Shown here: piece by piece, positions 1 through 12,416 of the stretch
Position numbering within the stretch: the stretch's first letter is position 1
Layout: the number at the start of each line of letters is the position of its first letter
Assembly: GCA_028023455.1 (NCBI GenBank)
Contig: JAQFVV010000031.1
Coordinates: 8,980,093 to 9,044,092, forward strand
Reading direction: 5' to 3'
Length of the DNA: 64,000 bases
DNA from: Epiperipatus broadwayi
Taxonomy: Eukaryota; Onychophora; Udeonychophora; Euonychophora; Peripatidae
Notes under the pieces: generated by a model
What the model saw: only the letters and a program-made list of their open reading frames with translations
Database searches by the model: none
What the model was told of the DNA's origin: nothing
Position numbers and translations under genes: made by a program

Positions 1-823
1 TAAAAGCTTTAGACAGAAAGAGAGTCAGTCAACAATTATATTCTTTATTTGTTTGTGTGTTGATAGAAAGGTAATACACACATTTAAACTATTCAATATT
101 TAGTTTTTCTGTTAAAAAACAAAGTTATAATGCATATGTATAGGCAGTGTGTGTTATAAAAGCTATTTAGTTAACCACTTTTAAATTTCAGATATTAAAC
201 TTTCTTTAAAACTAACCTATGCTTGATCAATTCTAAGATCTTATTCTATACTTCTATTTTTGCTTTTCTATAATTGTAATTGGGATTTAAAAGCTAAGGA
301 TTTAATTTTAAAATATTAGGGTTATAATTTCTAAACTAGCATTCATATTATTTTAATGGACAGTTTACGAATGATTTGGAATGATAAAGTATGTGTGTAC
401 ATTACATACAGAAATTTACATTTATTATATATTGAAAGAAAGAAGGGTTAAATCTGTCAAATTATTTTTTTACAATTTTGTATTAAGGGAGAAAATCTGT
501 TGAATCAGATATATATTTTTGTAGCAATTTTGTTTTTATAAATGATTGTTTGTCATTTTGGAGCATAAGCTTGGTAGGAACTCTAATTTTGAAATTGTCT
601 CCTCTTAAGATCAAAAGAAAGAAGCTCCAATTTCAGATATTACAAATATACATGAGGAGAATGGATTAAGAGTATTTTTTTTTCCTTTGAAACAAAAGTT
701 TGTCTGAAAAACAGGTGTGTGATTTTTTTTGAATTAGTCAAAAATAGCAAGTCACACTATCACTCTAATTGGGTGAGTGGACTCAAAAATTGGATATAAA
801 AGCAGTCTGGAAAATCAGTTGAG
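1..823. other. AT-rich stretch, nothing recognised
   Basis: No long open frame, inverted repeat or element terminus was found. The sequence is A+T-rich with short homopolymers only. Confidence 0.6.

Positions 824-880
<57 letters not shown>
824..880. repeat. (ATT)n microsatellite
   Basis: An uninterrupted ATT/TTA triplet array of about 19 units, ending in ATATTG. It is a simple sequence repeat with no sign of a coding role. Confidence 0.95.
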
Positions 881-881
<1 letters not shown>

Positions 882-2166
882 TGTTAGAGAGACTTTTAAA
901 AAATTATTGAAATTAAAGCAGACAAACATTTTTAATTCTGCTAGATAACCTTTTTTTTAATCATTTTTATATCAAGTTTTGAATGTTGAAAATATAAGGA
1001 TGGTGAGGTAAAAAAAATATATGTTCTGTCTGTCTACCAGACTCATCATCAACTAGCACATCATATAGGAAAGAAAAGATGTCTTGTCTGAAAAATAATA
1101 TTCTACACCTTTCAACTGACTGAGAGAAATAAGATGTTTTTAAATAGAAAGAAGAAAGCATCCACATGCATTTGAAGGCAATCAGGAAAATCTACTGATA
1201 AATATTAAATCATCAAGTCCAATTAATTGTTCCAGTAACTGATTTTAAACTCAAGAAAATTTATAAACGTGAAAACAATTGCTGTATTTCATCCACTAAA
1301 AGAATCATGCTTGACAGAAAGAGAATAAAAATTAATATAATGATTTCCAAATTGTCCACTAAAGCAAATAACCTCAATAGAATCATCATCATCAAATAAG
1401 AATGCACCTCAAGAAAGAGATTGTTCCAAAGTAAAACGGAAATGGTAGCTGCAGAAATATAGACATATAAGTTTGAGCCCTTGGAAGTTCGCCACAAAAC
1501 AAAGGATCGGTAATATGACTTTTTATATCTATTTTCTTTATGATATCAGAGTCTTAATAAACTTTTAGCAATAAAGTGGTATATTTTATTTAAAGAACTT
1601 TTAAAGACAATTCAGATCGATTAAAACCAATAATTTCTTACTAATAATAACCTTGAGCTTCATAAATGATTTTGAATGTATCAAAATTATTTGTTTATTA
1701 ATTTACAGTTATTAAATATTAATATGTAGAATAATTTTTTGTATTATTATTTTGGTTTTAAATAATATTTTTTTATTGTGGGGATAAAACACGCACATAC
1801 ATAATAATATTTTTACATGTGTATAATTGTGTGTGAATGTAAAAAAGGAAAAATAGGCGGTATTAAAAATATTAGATTTTGTTTCAAGTTAAAGTATAGC
1901 ATTTCAGAGGTAGAAGAGAGGGGGAGAAAATAATTTAAAACTTTTTTTAAAACTTGCTCTTTCCAATTCTACTAACATTTTTTTTGACATTCTGCTTACA
2001 TGTTAGATTATAAGGTGTGTGTGCTAATGAGTGAATATTTTTTTTATGAAATACTTTTCTTGTGGATGGAACATTTTAACAAATCGGTTACCCAATTTAA
2101 TACAATATACATTTGACGGGAAAGGGAGGAGAACTTGAAATTAATCGTAAGATTGCAATAGAGTCA
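881..2166. other. AT-rich stretch, nothing recognised
   Basis: Two minus-strand open frames of 60-80 codons lie here (967-1167, 1261-1497). Their composition is low-complexity and no motif is recognisable, so they are treated as chance frames. Confidence 0.5.
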
Positions 2167-3809
<1,643 letters not shown>

Positions 3810-4032
3810 AATGAAACTTAAATATATTCCGAACAACGGTAAACAATTTATAATATAATATAAAAAAAAACTAATAGATGATTCCATTTTGAAAGTTGAG
3901 TAGAAAATGATTATGAATATAATCGAAAATATTTCTTTACGAGTTTTTATTTATATTATATTATAAATTGTTTACCGTTGTTCGGAATATATTTAAATTT
4001 CATTATTGTATTATTAATATTAGTGGACATTT
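3810..4032. mobile_element. Foldback element, family A copy 1
   Basis: Two arms of 55 bases (3810-3864 and 3950-4004) are inverted complements with about one mismatch, separated by an 85-base loop. The arms carry ATTCCGAACAACGGTAAACA and its complement. A second copy at 24403-24575 shares the arms, the loop sequence and the 27 bases after the right arm (ending AGTGGACATTT), so this is a dispersed family. No coding sequence is present, so it must be non-autonomous if mobile. It could also be the terminal part of a larger element. Confidence 0.7.
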
Positions 4033-4178
4033 ATTTATATATATATATAAATGATATATTATCCAGGTTCATCTATGTATGATTTATTGTACTAATATCC
4101 TCATATTTCAGTTGGATTACACCAGCCATTAACTGGGTAATGAATATTTAAAAAATAATTATAGAGACACTGTCTGTA

Positions 4179-4234
<56 letters not shown>
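4179..4234. repeat. Compound (TC)n(TA)n microsatellite
   Basis: Ten TC units pass directly into about 17 TA units. It lies about 145 bases beyond the stop codon of the antisense Penelope-like element. Confidence 0.95.
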
Positions 4235-4240
<6 letters not shown>

Positions 4241-4379
4241 TAAATCGATGTCTGTATTTCTTCAAAATAATATACGCAAATTTATAAATAAATATTTAAA
4301 AATACAGTATTTAAAAGCTTATAAAAAAATATATGTATAACCGTCACTTAGGAGTGCTTTCAACTAATTTGTAGCTTTG

Positions 4380-5107
4380 TCAACTATCACATTTAAAATG
4401 TGAGCTTTCCCATAATTCTATGATGTCAACTTTCCCATAATTCTGTGATCTTAATGTTTGCTGCTTGCCTATAACCAAATGTTGCTTGTATTTACATATC
4501 AACATTGCCTCTTTAATTTTCCTTTTATTATTATTTCTTTCAATTTCCAATATTTTTACATTGTTATAATTAAAATTGAAACCATATATACATGATTTAT
4601 TATGGTCATAAAAGACAGAAGCTGATAAATTATCATTATTTTTAAAATTTTGTTTTGTATTTTGAACCCTTTTAAATAACAATAAGTGTTCCTTTGTTCT
4701 TTTTTCCAATGTGCACCTCGATTCACCTATATATATGCAGCCACATCCACATGTCCATTTGTAAATGATACAATTTTTATTTGTAAATAAAGTTTTATCC
4801 TTTGAATTGTTTATTAATTTGTTTAATGTAGGTGGTGCATAAAATGCAATATCACATTTTCCTTTATAAATTTTCTTAATGAAACTTGCCCGTTGATTTG
4901 AAATATATGGTATTGATATCCACAATTTTTTATCAGAAGAATTAACACTATTATTATTTTTATATTTATAAGTAAAATTTTTAATAGTATAATAAACAGA
5001 ATCATAATTGTATCCAACTTTTAACAATTTATTATAATAAGTTTCAATATTTTTAGTTTTATCTGATGCATATTTACAAAGGTTATCATTTCTAAATAAA
5101 AAGGATT
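4380..5107 (-). pseudogene. GIY-YIG endonuclease domain of Penelope-like element
   Basis: The open frame 4380-5027, with its upstream continuation to the frameshift, encodes a linker and then the signature GCGCIYIGESR (minus strand, about 4715-4750) followed by TLEKRTKEH. This matches the GIY-YIG nuclease core of Penelope-like elements: the Tyr-Ile-Gly strand, a conserved Arg and a downstream Glu-His. Cysteines just before the core (WTCGCGC) fit the Cys-rich linker reported for these elements. In the family this domain nicks target DNA for priming. The frame ends at TGA beside an approximate 25-base duplication. A start codon at 5027 is only the first Met after the frameshift and is not a true start. 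Confidence 0.88.
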
Positions 5108-5544
5108 TTAAACTGCCATTTTATGTGACATTGGTACTTTTGATTCATATGGAATATATCCTCTTTTTGCTATTGGTTTAAGAGTCATATAGTAATCCAG
5201 TTTATCCTTGTTTCTGGTTATCTTGAGATCTAAAAATTGTATACTCATTAAATTTTCATCTGTTTTAATCCACTTTAAGCTCTTTATATTATTTAATTCC
5301 TTGAACAAATCATTAATAGCATTTGGCTTACCACAAACAAAAACATCATCAACATATCGATTGTATAAAATAATATCTTTCTGATAATGATCTTTTTTTA
5401 AAATATTTTCTTCGTATGTAGATATAACAAAATTACATATCTGGGCAACTGCAGAAAGTCCCATCGGCCACCCATTATTGATTTTATAAAATTCGTGCTT
5501 AAACATTGCATAAATGTTTCTATCAACAAAGTTTAATGTTTCAG

Positions 5545-5548
<4 letters not shown>
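5108..5548 (-). pseudogene. Penelope-like RT fragment (palm and following)
   Basis: The reading frame runs to a stop at 5108-5110. It shows the RT motif with NGWPMGLSA (minus strand, about 5451-5477), then the catalytic segment RYVDDVF (about 5337-5360) with both aspartates kept, then QFLDLKI further on. These correspond to the conserved RT blocks around the YxDD active site that copies RNA into DNA. About 145 residues of RT are present; the fingers and the first catalytic aspartate are missing. The frame extends upstream into the (AT)n tract as Ile-Tyr repeats, which are not element sequence. The stop is explained by a one-base loss, since the next frame continues the protein. Assignment to Penelope-like RT is strengthened by the adjoining GIY-YIG domain. 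Confidence 0.85.
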
Positions 5549-5595
<47 letters not shown>

Positions 5596-5609
5596 GCGCG
5601 AAAATAAAA

Positions 5610-5648
<39 letters not shown>
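5547..5648. repeat. Two (AT)n tracts with 26-base spacer
   Basis: (AT)n runs at about 5547-5590 and 5617-5648 are separated by a short A-rich spacer containing AAAAGCGCG. A related sequence, CAATAGCCCGG, follows the second tract, so this may be a diverged duplication of a roughly 70-base unit. The tracts form the 5' boundary of the truncated Penelope-like copy. Confidence 0.85.
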
Positions 5649-5652
<4 letters not shown>

Positions 5653-6159
5653 ATAGCCCGGAAATAATACTATGAATATATATATAGCTGTGGAACATGA
5701 AAATATTTGCTTTATTATATATATATTTGTATTTAATAAATAATATATATATATATTATAACCTTTGGCTTTTGCCAAAGATGGTTAGTTTCATCGTAAA
5801 TGCAGCATTTACTGAAAGAAAATTTTCTCACAGAAATATCTAGTAATTTTTAAAAAAATTCATAACTGACATCAGTTTAGATTATTCTAGCTGATGATCA
5901 GAAAGTTTGTAGTAGATATATAATATTTAAAAATCATAGACATGTAATATCTATAAAAAAATTAATGCCTAGTTGTGCTTAGAAATTTGAATAAATTCTA
6001 ATGTTTATCAACTAGCAGACCTAGATATGCCTTGATTGTGGGGTTGGATGAGTCACTTGAGTGGAGAAGTTAAGTGTTAAAATAGGTAATTAATAGTCAT
6101 TTAATAGAATAATGCATGTAATTTAAATTGTAAGTATAGGGCATTTGAAGTCAGATTTT
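5649..6159. other. AT-rich stretch, nothing recognised
   Basis: No convincing coding frame, terminus or repeat was seen, apart from short AT runs near 5715 and 5745. Confidence 0.5.
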
Positions 6160-6299
6160 CAAGCACCCTTCAACTATCCACACTATTTCATACAACAGAT
6201 ACACATGACCACACACATGTAGAAAAGATAAATAATCACCAATATACAGAAGTATTTCATGCTAAACCAGCACTCATCATTTGGTCCAGTTTATCCTCT

Positions 6300-6376
<77 letters not shown>

Positions 6377-6462
6377 CAGTGGTCAGTTTATATTAAGATA
6401 GCAAATTGATAAATAGGCTTTAATCTACTCCAACCTCCAACTCTTCAGCCATCCATATCATT
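6160..6462. repeat. Single-arm copy of the 54.4 kb foldback family
   Basis: The sequence aligns with the left arm of the large inverted repeat at 54443-54980: the shared order includes AAAAGATAAATAATCACCAA, then TTTCATGCTAAACCAGCA, then TTGGTCCAG, and lastly CTACTCCA and CCAACTCTTCA. No inverted partner is present here. A (TA)n tract of about 70 bases (6303-6373) sits where the 54 kb copy has ACACATATATGCTACAAGTG. This shows that the family unit can exist without being folded back. Confidence 0.75.
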
Positions 6463-8467
6463 GAAAATTTGATGATGAAAACCCAAATCTCATACTTATA
6501 CCAATATTACTGCTTGAAAATCTGAGTTCAAATCCCCTATACTTATGTAAAGTAAAGAAATCTATGTGTAAGTTTTAACTTGCGAGTAGTCTAGAATTAA
6601 GCAATCAATTTATTTGATGAGGTCAGTAAATTTAATTGGCGAATACGTTTGTTACTATCTATAATCTCCATAATTCAACTTGAATGGTTATACATGTGTG
6701 TAGACATATAGGTGCCCATATAAATGCAATTTTATTTATTGGGGAAATTATAAATGTTTATATATCATGTTTGATATCATCTGAAAGTAAATTGAAAGAG
6801 TAATAATTTTAAATTAATTCAAAAAAGTATTTGAAAATATTCAGTTATGAAAATCGATCTAATTTAATTCAATATTTTGAATTATATTTTTACTTTCATT
6901 TTGCTACAGGTTTTATCTTGATTTTTTAATACAATTTAAGACCGGGAAAATTTTTAGTAAATCACCTGATAATTTAGATAATGTGAATAATTTATGTCAA
7001 AATTATGAATCTTAGCCAATAGAAAATTAATAGAGAGGCAGAGAAGGCATGGTTGAAGATGATTGACAACCAGAGGTTGTAAAAGGCCGTGCACATCTTT
7101 TGAGTAGTGGGTTGTTGCTGTTTCTGCTTGGTGTTGCATTTTGGTTATTGTAGTTGCTGGGTTGCTCTTCTTCTACATGTATGTTGCTTGTTCTGTTTCT
7201 TTACTAAAAATTATATTAAAGCTTCGTTCTAGAAAAATAAAGTTTTAATAAGTTTTGTAAGAATATTGATTATGTAAATCCTTAAATCGGGTACGCACTT
7301 CTAACCTCAAAGTTGATCAAGGATCAGATCCCAATACTAAAGAATATATGTACAACGTGTTGTCAGATGAAGCATCTGAAACGAATCCCCTAGTTTTCCA
7401 AGTTTGAAATATCATAGGTATCATTTTTACCATATTATAATTTTGCTAGAAATATTATATGAATTGCTTGTTTTGGAAGAAAAGGAGAAAGAAATGAATT
7501 AATTTCTAGAGCAAGCTATAATCTTAAACTTGTGCTAGAACTACTTTAAAAGTAGAGACTTAAAAATTTTCTAAGATTTTTTATCTGTTAGTGAAAGAAA
7601 AACTGTACGAAAGATCGTAAAATATTAATGAATAACCGTTTATTAGTTGGGAAAAGGAAAGTTCTAATAAACAAATTGTGAGATTTAATCATAAAATTCT
7701 ACTATGATGATGAGTAAAGTCGGAACTAAATATATTTGAAATTAAATGTTAGAATTATTATAAATGTCTTAGAATGATAGAGTTCATTCAAGTGAAACCG
7801 AAAACATATAAATATTTTTTTACCCGTCAGATTGGTGTATTAAAAGATCTAAAATATTCGATATTTTCCAAAACAATGTGTGAGAACCTTATAAAATGAA
7901 AAAATAGTAATGCAATTATCTCCTATTAATATTGAATATTATCTGAATGGAAAAGAATTATGCTGAGTATTTTTTTTTTTTACAATCCTTCGAATAAATC
8001 TAATATCGATGGAAATGTGGATTAATATGTTTGTGTAGACATATACAATTCACAGATAATGACCATTTGTTTTTCTCATGTTGAATATTTATCATGTGTG
8101 TGCGAATATATGTGTGTAACTGACTTAATACAATCATTCCGATGGTGCCAATAGTGCAAGATTATCACAGCGAATAGATTGTGAATTAGAGACTTCATGA
8201 GGACTTTTAAGCATAACCTTTCTTTATTATTATTATTATTATTTATTTATTTAATTTTGTGTTATGGAAGGGTATATATATTTTTTAATTTTACTTATAT
8301 TATTTATGATATATTAATTGATACACCCTATATCGAAGTTAGGATATAGTAGAGTGGAATATACCTTTGAATATCGTTACAGTTTAATTGTGATGGTGCA
8401 ATAATATTAATAACTGGTATGTGTGAGAGATTTTTACATATTTACATGAAAGGCTTACCAATATATA
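6463..8467. other. AT-rich stretch, nothing recognised
   Basis: GAGTTCAAATCCCC near 6528 resembles a pol III B box, but no A box or tail was identified. A 61-codon minus-strand frame (6954-7139) is hydrophobic and unrecognised. A (ATT)n-like run occurs at 8224-8250. Confidence 0.4.
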
Positions 8468-8468
8468 T

Positions 8469-10946
8469 TGAACCAAATAGTATCCGTTTCAAAGGACACT
8501 ACACAAAAGTAGAATTAACTTTTGGTTTATTACATTTAAAAGCATAAAGCTATTTAAAAAAAAATTGTTTATAACTGTACATATATTTTACACATACTCA
8601 TTTATATTTAAAATAGGTCATTTAAATTTTTTTATGGCATTGATTTTAAAATAGTTTTCTTTCACTGCCTGTTTTTAATCAAGGTGATTAAAGACAAGCA
8701 AGCTTGGTAATAACATTCATATCTCTTTTATTTTAATCATGTCTAAGTTCATTCTAAAAGTGGAGATTTAATTTTGTGTTGCTGTTTCGTTTAAAAAAAT
8801 CCCTGGTTAAGAATTCCTCATTAGATTGAACAGGAGAATGAGATTTGCCTTGCCCTAAGGTGTAGAATTTGGCAACAGGAAAAGTTTTCATGGGAAATGT
8901 AGCATGGTACAAATAACCCAAAAATTTAGGGGACAATTTTTTTTATTCTTGGCTAACACACTGCCTGAAAGTGAGATTCATTATTCTTTTACACACTTTG
9001 ATTACAGTCTGCTGAGATTCATACCATTTTAGTAGCAGTTCAGACATTTAATTCCCTTTTAAAAACTTGCAATTGTTAAAAGACTTCATTGCTTTACAGG
9101 ATGTCAAAATCTACTACTCTACATTTTGTCATCATCAATATGTTTAGCTAGCTTAACCCAAAAGATGGACTCACACCTGCCGATTCTCCTTCAGACATGC
9201 TGTAAAACTCTAAGATAAGCCATATCCCAATATGCCTCAACACTTGCCTCTGTCAAAATGGAACACCTGAAATATGAACTTAACTAAAAGTGCACACTCC
9301 TTGAAAATATGTGAACTTTGCTTTGCTGTAAGGTAAATAATTTTTTATTATTATTTCCAGGGTATATTTTTTAGTTAAATCTCCACTCAATCTGAAATAA
9401 ATCTGTATTCTTAATAATGATTTAACCTCATATTTAGAAGCTGAATTTGTTTTTCATTGTATTTTGTTGTGTCTTGGAATCTTAGTTTTAAGATTTCAAG
9501 TCTGCTTTCAATTTTTTTTATTGGAGAGTGTCTAGTGAGTTTGTAGTTTTATATGCCTAATATATTTCTAATTATATGCCTAACTTTTAATAAATGCTTT
9601 AGCAGTCTTGTGTAATTTTAAATTAGTTCATCTGTATTCATTTTTTTATTCATTTATTGATTGTAATTATTGTGTTTGCATTTTCTGCAAACCAAAAAAT
9701 TTTTCACCTGGTGTTTTATCGTGTTTATTATTCTAGTTTTCTGTATTAGGAGATTTCATTTCTTATCCTATAGGACTGTATCTGTGTTTATGTCTCTGAA
9801 ATAGGAAACTGGAATTGTTGTTCTTTGTAATTTTATAAATCACCAGCAGGAAGATAATATTAATCCCCTTGTCAATTACAGGTGAAAGAGTTTCTTTCTG
9901 CTAAAGTATTTAATGTCTTAATAATATTTTTTTTATCCCTATACACTCTCTGATAAACTAACTTATAGAAATCTAGGAACATTTATATTTAGCTTGCTAA
10001 ATTTGTTTTGTCTTTATGTGTGGCTTTAAATTTTATCAGAGCATGTACTCAGAACTTTGTAGAGATATTTGTAATTATAATGAGTTCACTCTCGTGAAAT
10101 GCTTGTGCAGGCATAACTGCTTTTCTAATTATTTACCAGTCTCCTACTGAGACAGCTAATTATTATTCTTAGATTAGTTTTTGCCAATCATTTGGTTGGG
10201 GATTTTCCAATTTTAAATGCTGTTTTCCTTTCATCCTAGATTTGGTATTGTATTAATTTAAAATCTTTATGTCACAATATTTCCTAATTTTGTTGTTTCA
10301 TTCAATTGGAAATGTAAATTTTCCCTCTTTTATAATTTATATTCCGATGTATTAATCATATTTTATTTTGTTCTAGGGGTAAGTCAATCATGTTTGCTTT
10401 AAACATAGTATAACATGCAGCTTCTACTGGCATATGACGTTCTTGGTCCCAATGCATTTTCTGGGCCAAGAAATGCTCACCTGTGTTGGTTTTGTTGATT
10501 TAGTTCAAGAACTTATTGTTTTCATATCCTTGTAAATGGAACCAATGTTTTGGAGAATTCACAGCTGAAAGAAATTTGTTTCCTCTTTTTATAATTCACT
10601 ATTAGAAAATTAGTTGGTCTGCCAGAGCATTGAATTTTATTTTTTCAGGTACATGTCTGAGATATTCTATTTGTTGTGTTATAAACTTTTATTTTACAAT
10701 TTATATTTCTCTAAAATAAAATTTTAAATTGTGTTTAAACTTAATTTGGGTGATGTTTGTCTTAGTGCTTTTATTTCTCAATTGTCTAAACAATATTTAA
10801 GATATCTTGTTTCTCCCTGAATCTAGTCTGCACAAAGCATCATCCTCATCCATTTTGATCACAGTAAATAAATTTTCCAGATATGAAGTTATCTCCTGGC
10901 ACCCTCTGTGATCAGCAATGAATTGAGTGTTTGAGTGTCTGTTACA
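8469..10946 (+). repeat. Long direct repeat, copy 1 (probable 5' LTR)
   Basis: Matches 12417-14847 along its whole length with substitutions and small indels. Shared landmarks are AAAGACAAGCAAGCTTGGTA near 8690, AATATGCCTCAACACTTGCC near 9230 and CCTTTCATCCTA near 10210. The open frames inside are short and do not agree between the two copies, so the repeat is probably non-coding. Near its end it contains TTTCTCAATTGTCTAAACAA, whose exact reverse complement lies just outside at about 11013-11032. Confidence 0.8.
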
Positions 10947-11224
10947 TACTTAATAATTTTGGCACAGCCAACCTAAGACTTTAAGTTTTCAAGCCCATGT
11001 GAGATTTTGTTTAGACAATTGAGAAAGATTTCAGGTGTAAGAGGCTAGAGTTAGCAGGTGGGGGTCAGTTTTGTTAATTACTGCATGTATTGTTGGAGCA
11101 GTTTGGAAGAAAGGGGTTCATCTTTTCATATGAAATAATTTAGATACAATAAATAGCATTTTATTTGCTAGTAATTTTTTTTTTAAAAAGATAAAAATAG
11201 CAGTTTAGTCTTGTGTAAAAATAA

Positions 11225-12150
11225 AAATCAAAGAAGGAAGCAATAAGGAGGCAGGTTTAGAAGAAAGGTCTGTTTCATTCAAAAATCCTCAAATTACAGA
11301 AAAGGTAGAAACTGAGACACATATAATGATGAAGGTATTTATGGACATGATGAGGGAAATGCATTAAGAAATAAAGGAAGAAAATAGAGAAATGCATAAA
11401 AAATGAAGAAAGAAATTAGTGAATTCCAGAAAAGTCAACAAGCAATGCTGGCAGAATTCAAAGCAGAAATAAAGTAAGAAAATATAAAATTTTATCAAGA
11501 AATAAAAGAAATTAAGGAGTTCAAAGCAGAAATGATTAGAGAAATAAAGGCAGTGAGGGATGAAATAGTGAGAGAAGTAGAAATGAATCCAGGGGCTATA
11601 AAAACTATAGAAAATTAATTAAGTAAAAATAGGCAGGGAGGGGAAATAGTAAAAAAAAATATAGAACTTGAATTAGAAAAAGATAGTCTTAAAATAGATA
11701 TGGTGGGAATAAAGTTAGAAACAAACAAAGATTGGGTATGGATAGAAAGTATGGTGGAAAATCTAGAAAATGTAGATAAAGAAATAGAAGAAAGTTATAA
11801 GGTGAAGACAAAAAATCAGGTAAAGTGTCTCCACGTAAACTTAAAATAAATTGGTTTTAATAAATGTTTGTTTTGAAATATGAATTCGAAAAGAAGAAAA
11901 GAGTTAGAAAAAAAAATTAAGAAATATGATTTTAAACTTTAAGTAGAAGCCATATATAGAAGGATCTTATGTCAAACAGTCAAAAAGTTTGTAGAAGAGA
12001 AATTCTTTCCATTTACTAATGTGGATAGTATGAATAATAAAGTGGGACAATTTGTAGAAATGTGTTTTGCTCGACAAAAAGGTTTTCTGTTATATGAGGC
12101 AAAAAAACAAAACAGACTGAGAAAGAGACAAAATCATAAATTCTAGCCAA
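11225..12150 (+). pseudogene. Broken coiled-coil frame inside LTR element
   Basis: The plus strand reads, with several stops and frame changes, as a Lys/Glu-rich protein. Pieces include MLAEFKAEIK (about 11440), IKEFKAEMIREIKAVRDEIV (about 11510), KIDMVGIKLETNKDWVWIES (about 11693) and IYRRILCQTVKKFVEEKFF (about 11952), followed by KVGQFVEMCFARQKGFLLYEA. The heptad-like charge pattern in the first half suggests a coiled coil; the second half is more globular. It may be a gag-like or accessory structural protein of the element, but no Cys-knuckle or known family motif is visible and I do not recognise it. Its agreement with the plus strand is the basis for the orientation given to the element. 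Confidence 0.45.
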
Positions 12151-12416
12151 GTAAAATATAACATAGGGAAAGTAGGCCATTTCAGAAAGTTAGTAAAAGA
12201 ACCGCTGGACAAAAGTAAAGGGTGCAGCTTTTAATAATCGGAGATTGTTCAAAAAATAAATTGTTATACGGATTATGAGAATAGAATGACGTAAATGTAA
12301 TATTGTCATTTCTTTGAGTGCAAGGCAAATGTTCAGTAGGGTTACATGAAATGTTTAAAATGTTTATAGTTTTAAAAAAGAGCACAAGTATGTTTTTGAT
12401 TATGTATTTAGGCAGT

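Larger units (their letters stand above)
4380..5548 (-). mobile_element. Penelope-like retroelement, 5'-truncated
   Basis: On the minus strand a reverse-transcriptase C-terminal half is followed by a GIY-YIG endonuclease domain, the order typical of Penelope-like elements. In coding direction the element starts abruptly at an (AT)n tract (5547-5590), so the N-terminal half of the RT is missing. The two domains are out of register by one base near 5110-5112, where a T run seems one base short; otherwise both frames are open. A small tandem duplication of about 25 bases overlaps the C-terminus (about 4406-4450). Few lesions suggest a fairly young copy. Confidence 0.88.

Noticed and set aside
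5533-5778. Ile-Tyr-rich minus-strand open frame
   Set aside because: It is generated by (AT)n tracts; only the adjoining RT frame is element-derived.
6954-7139. 61-codon minus-strand frame
   Set aside because: Hydrophobic, no recognised motif, and no splice or promoter context.
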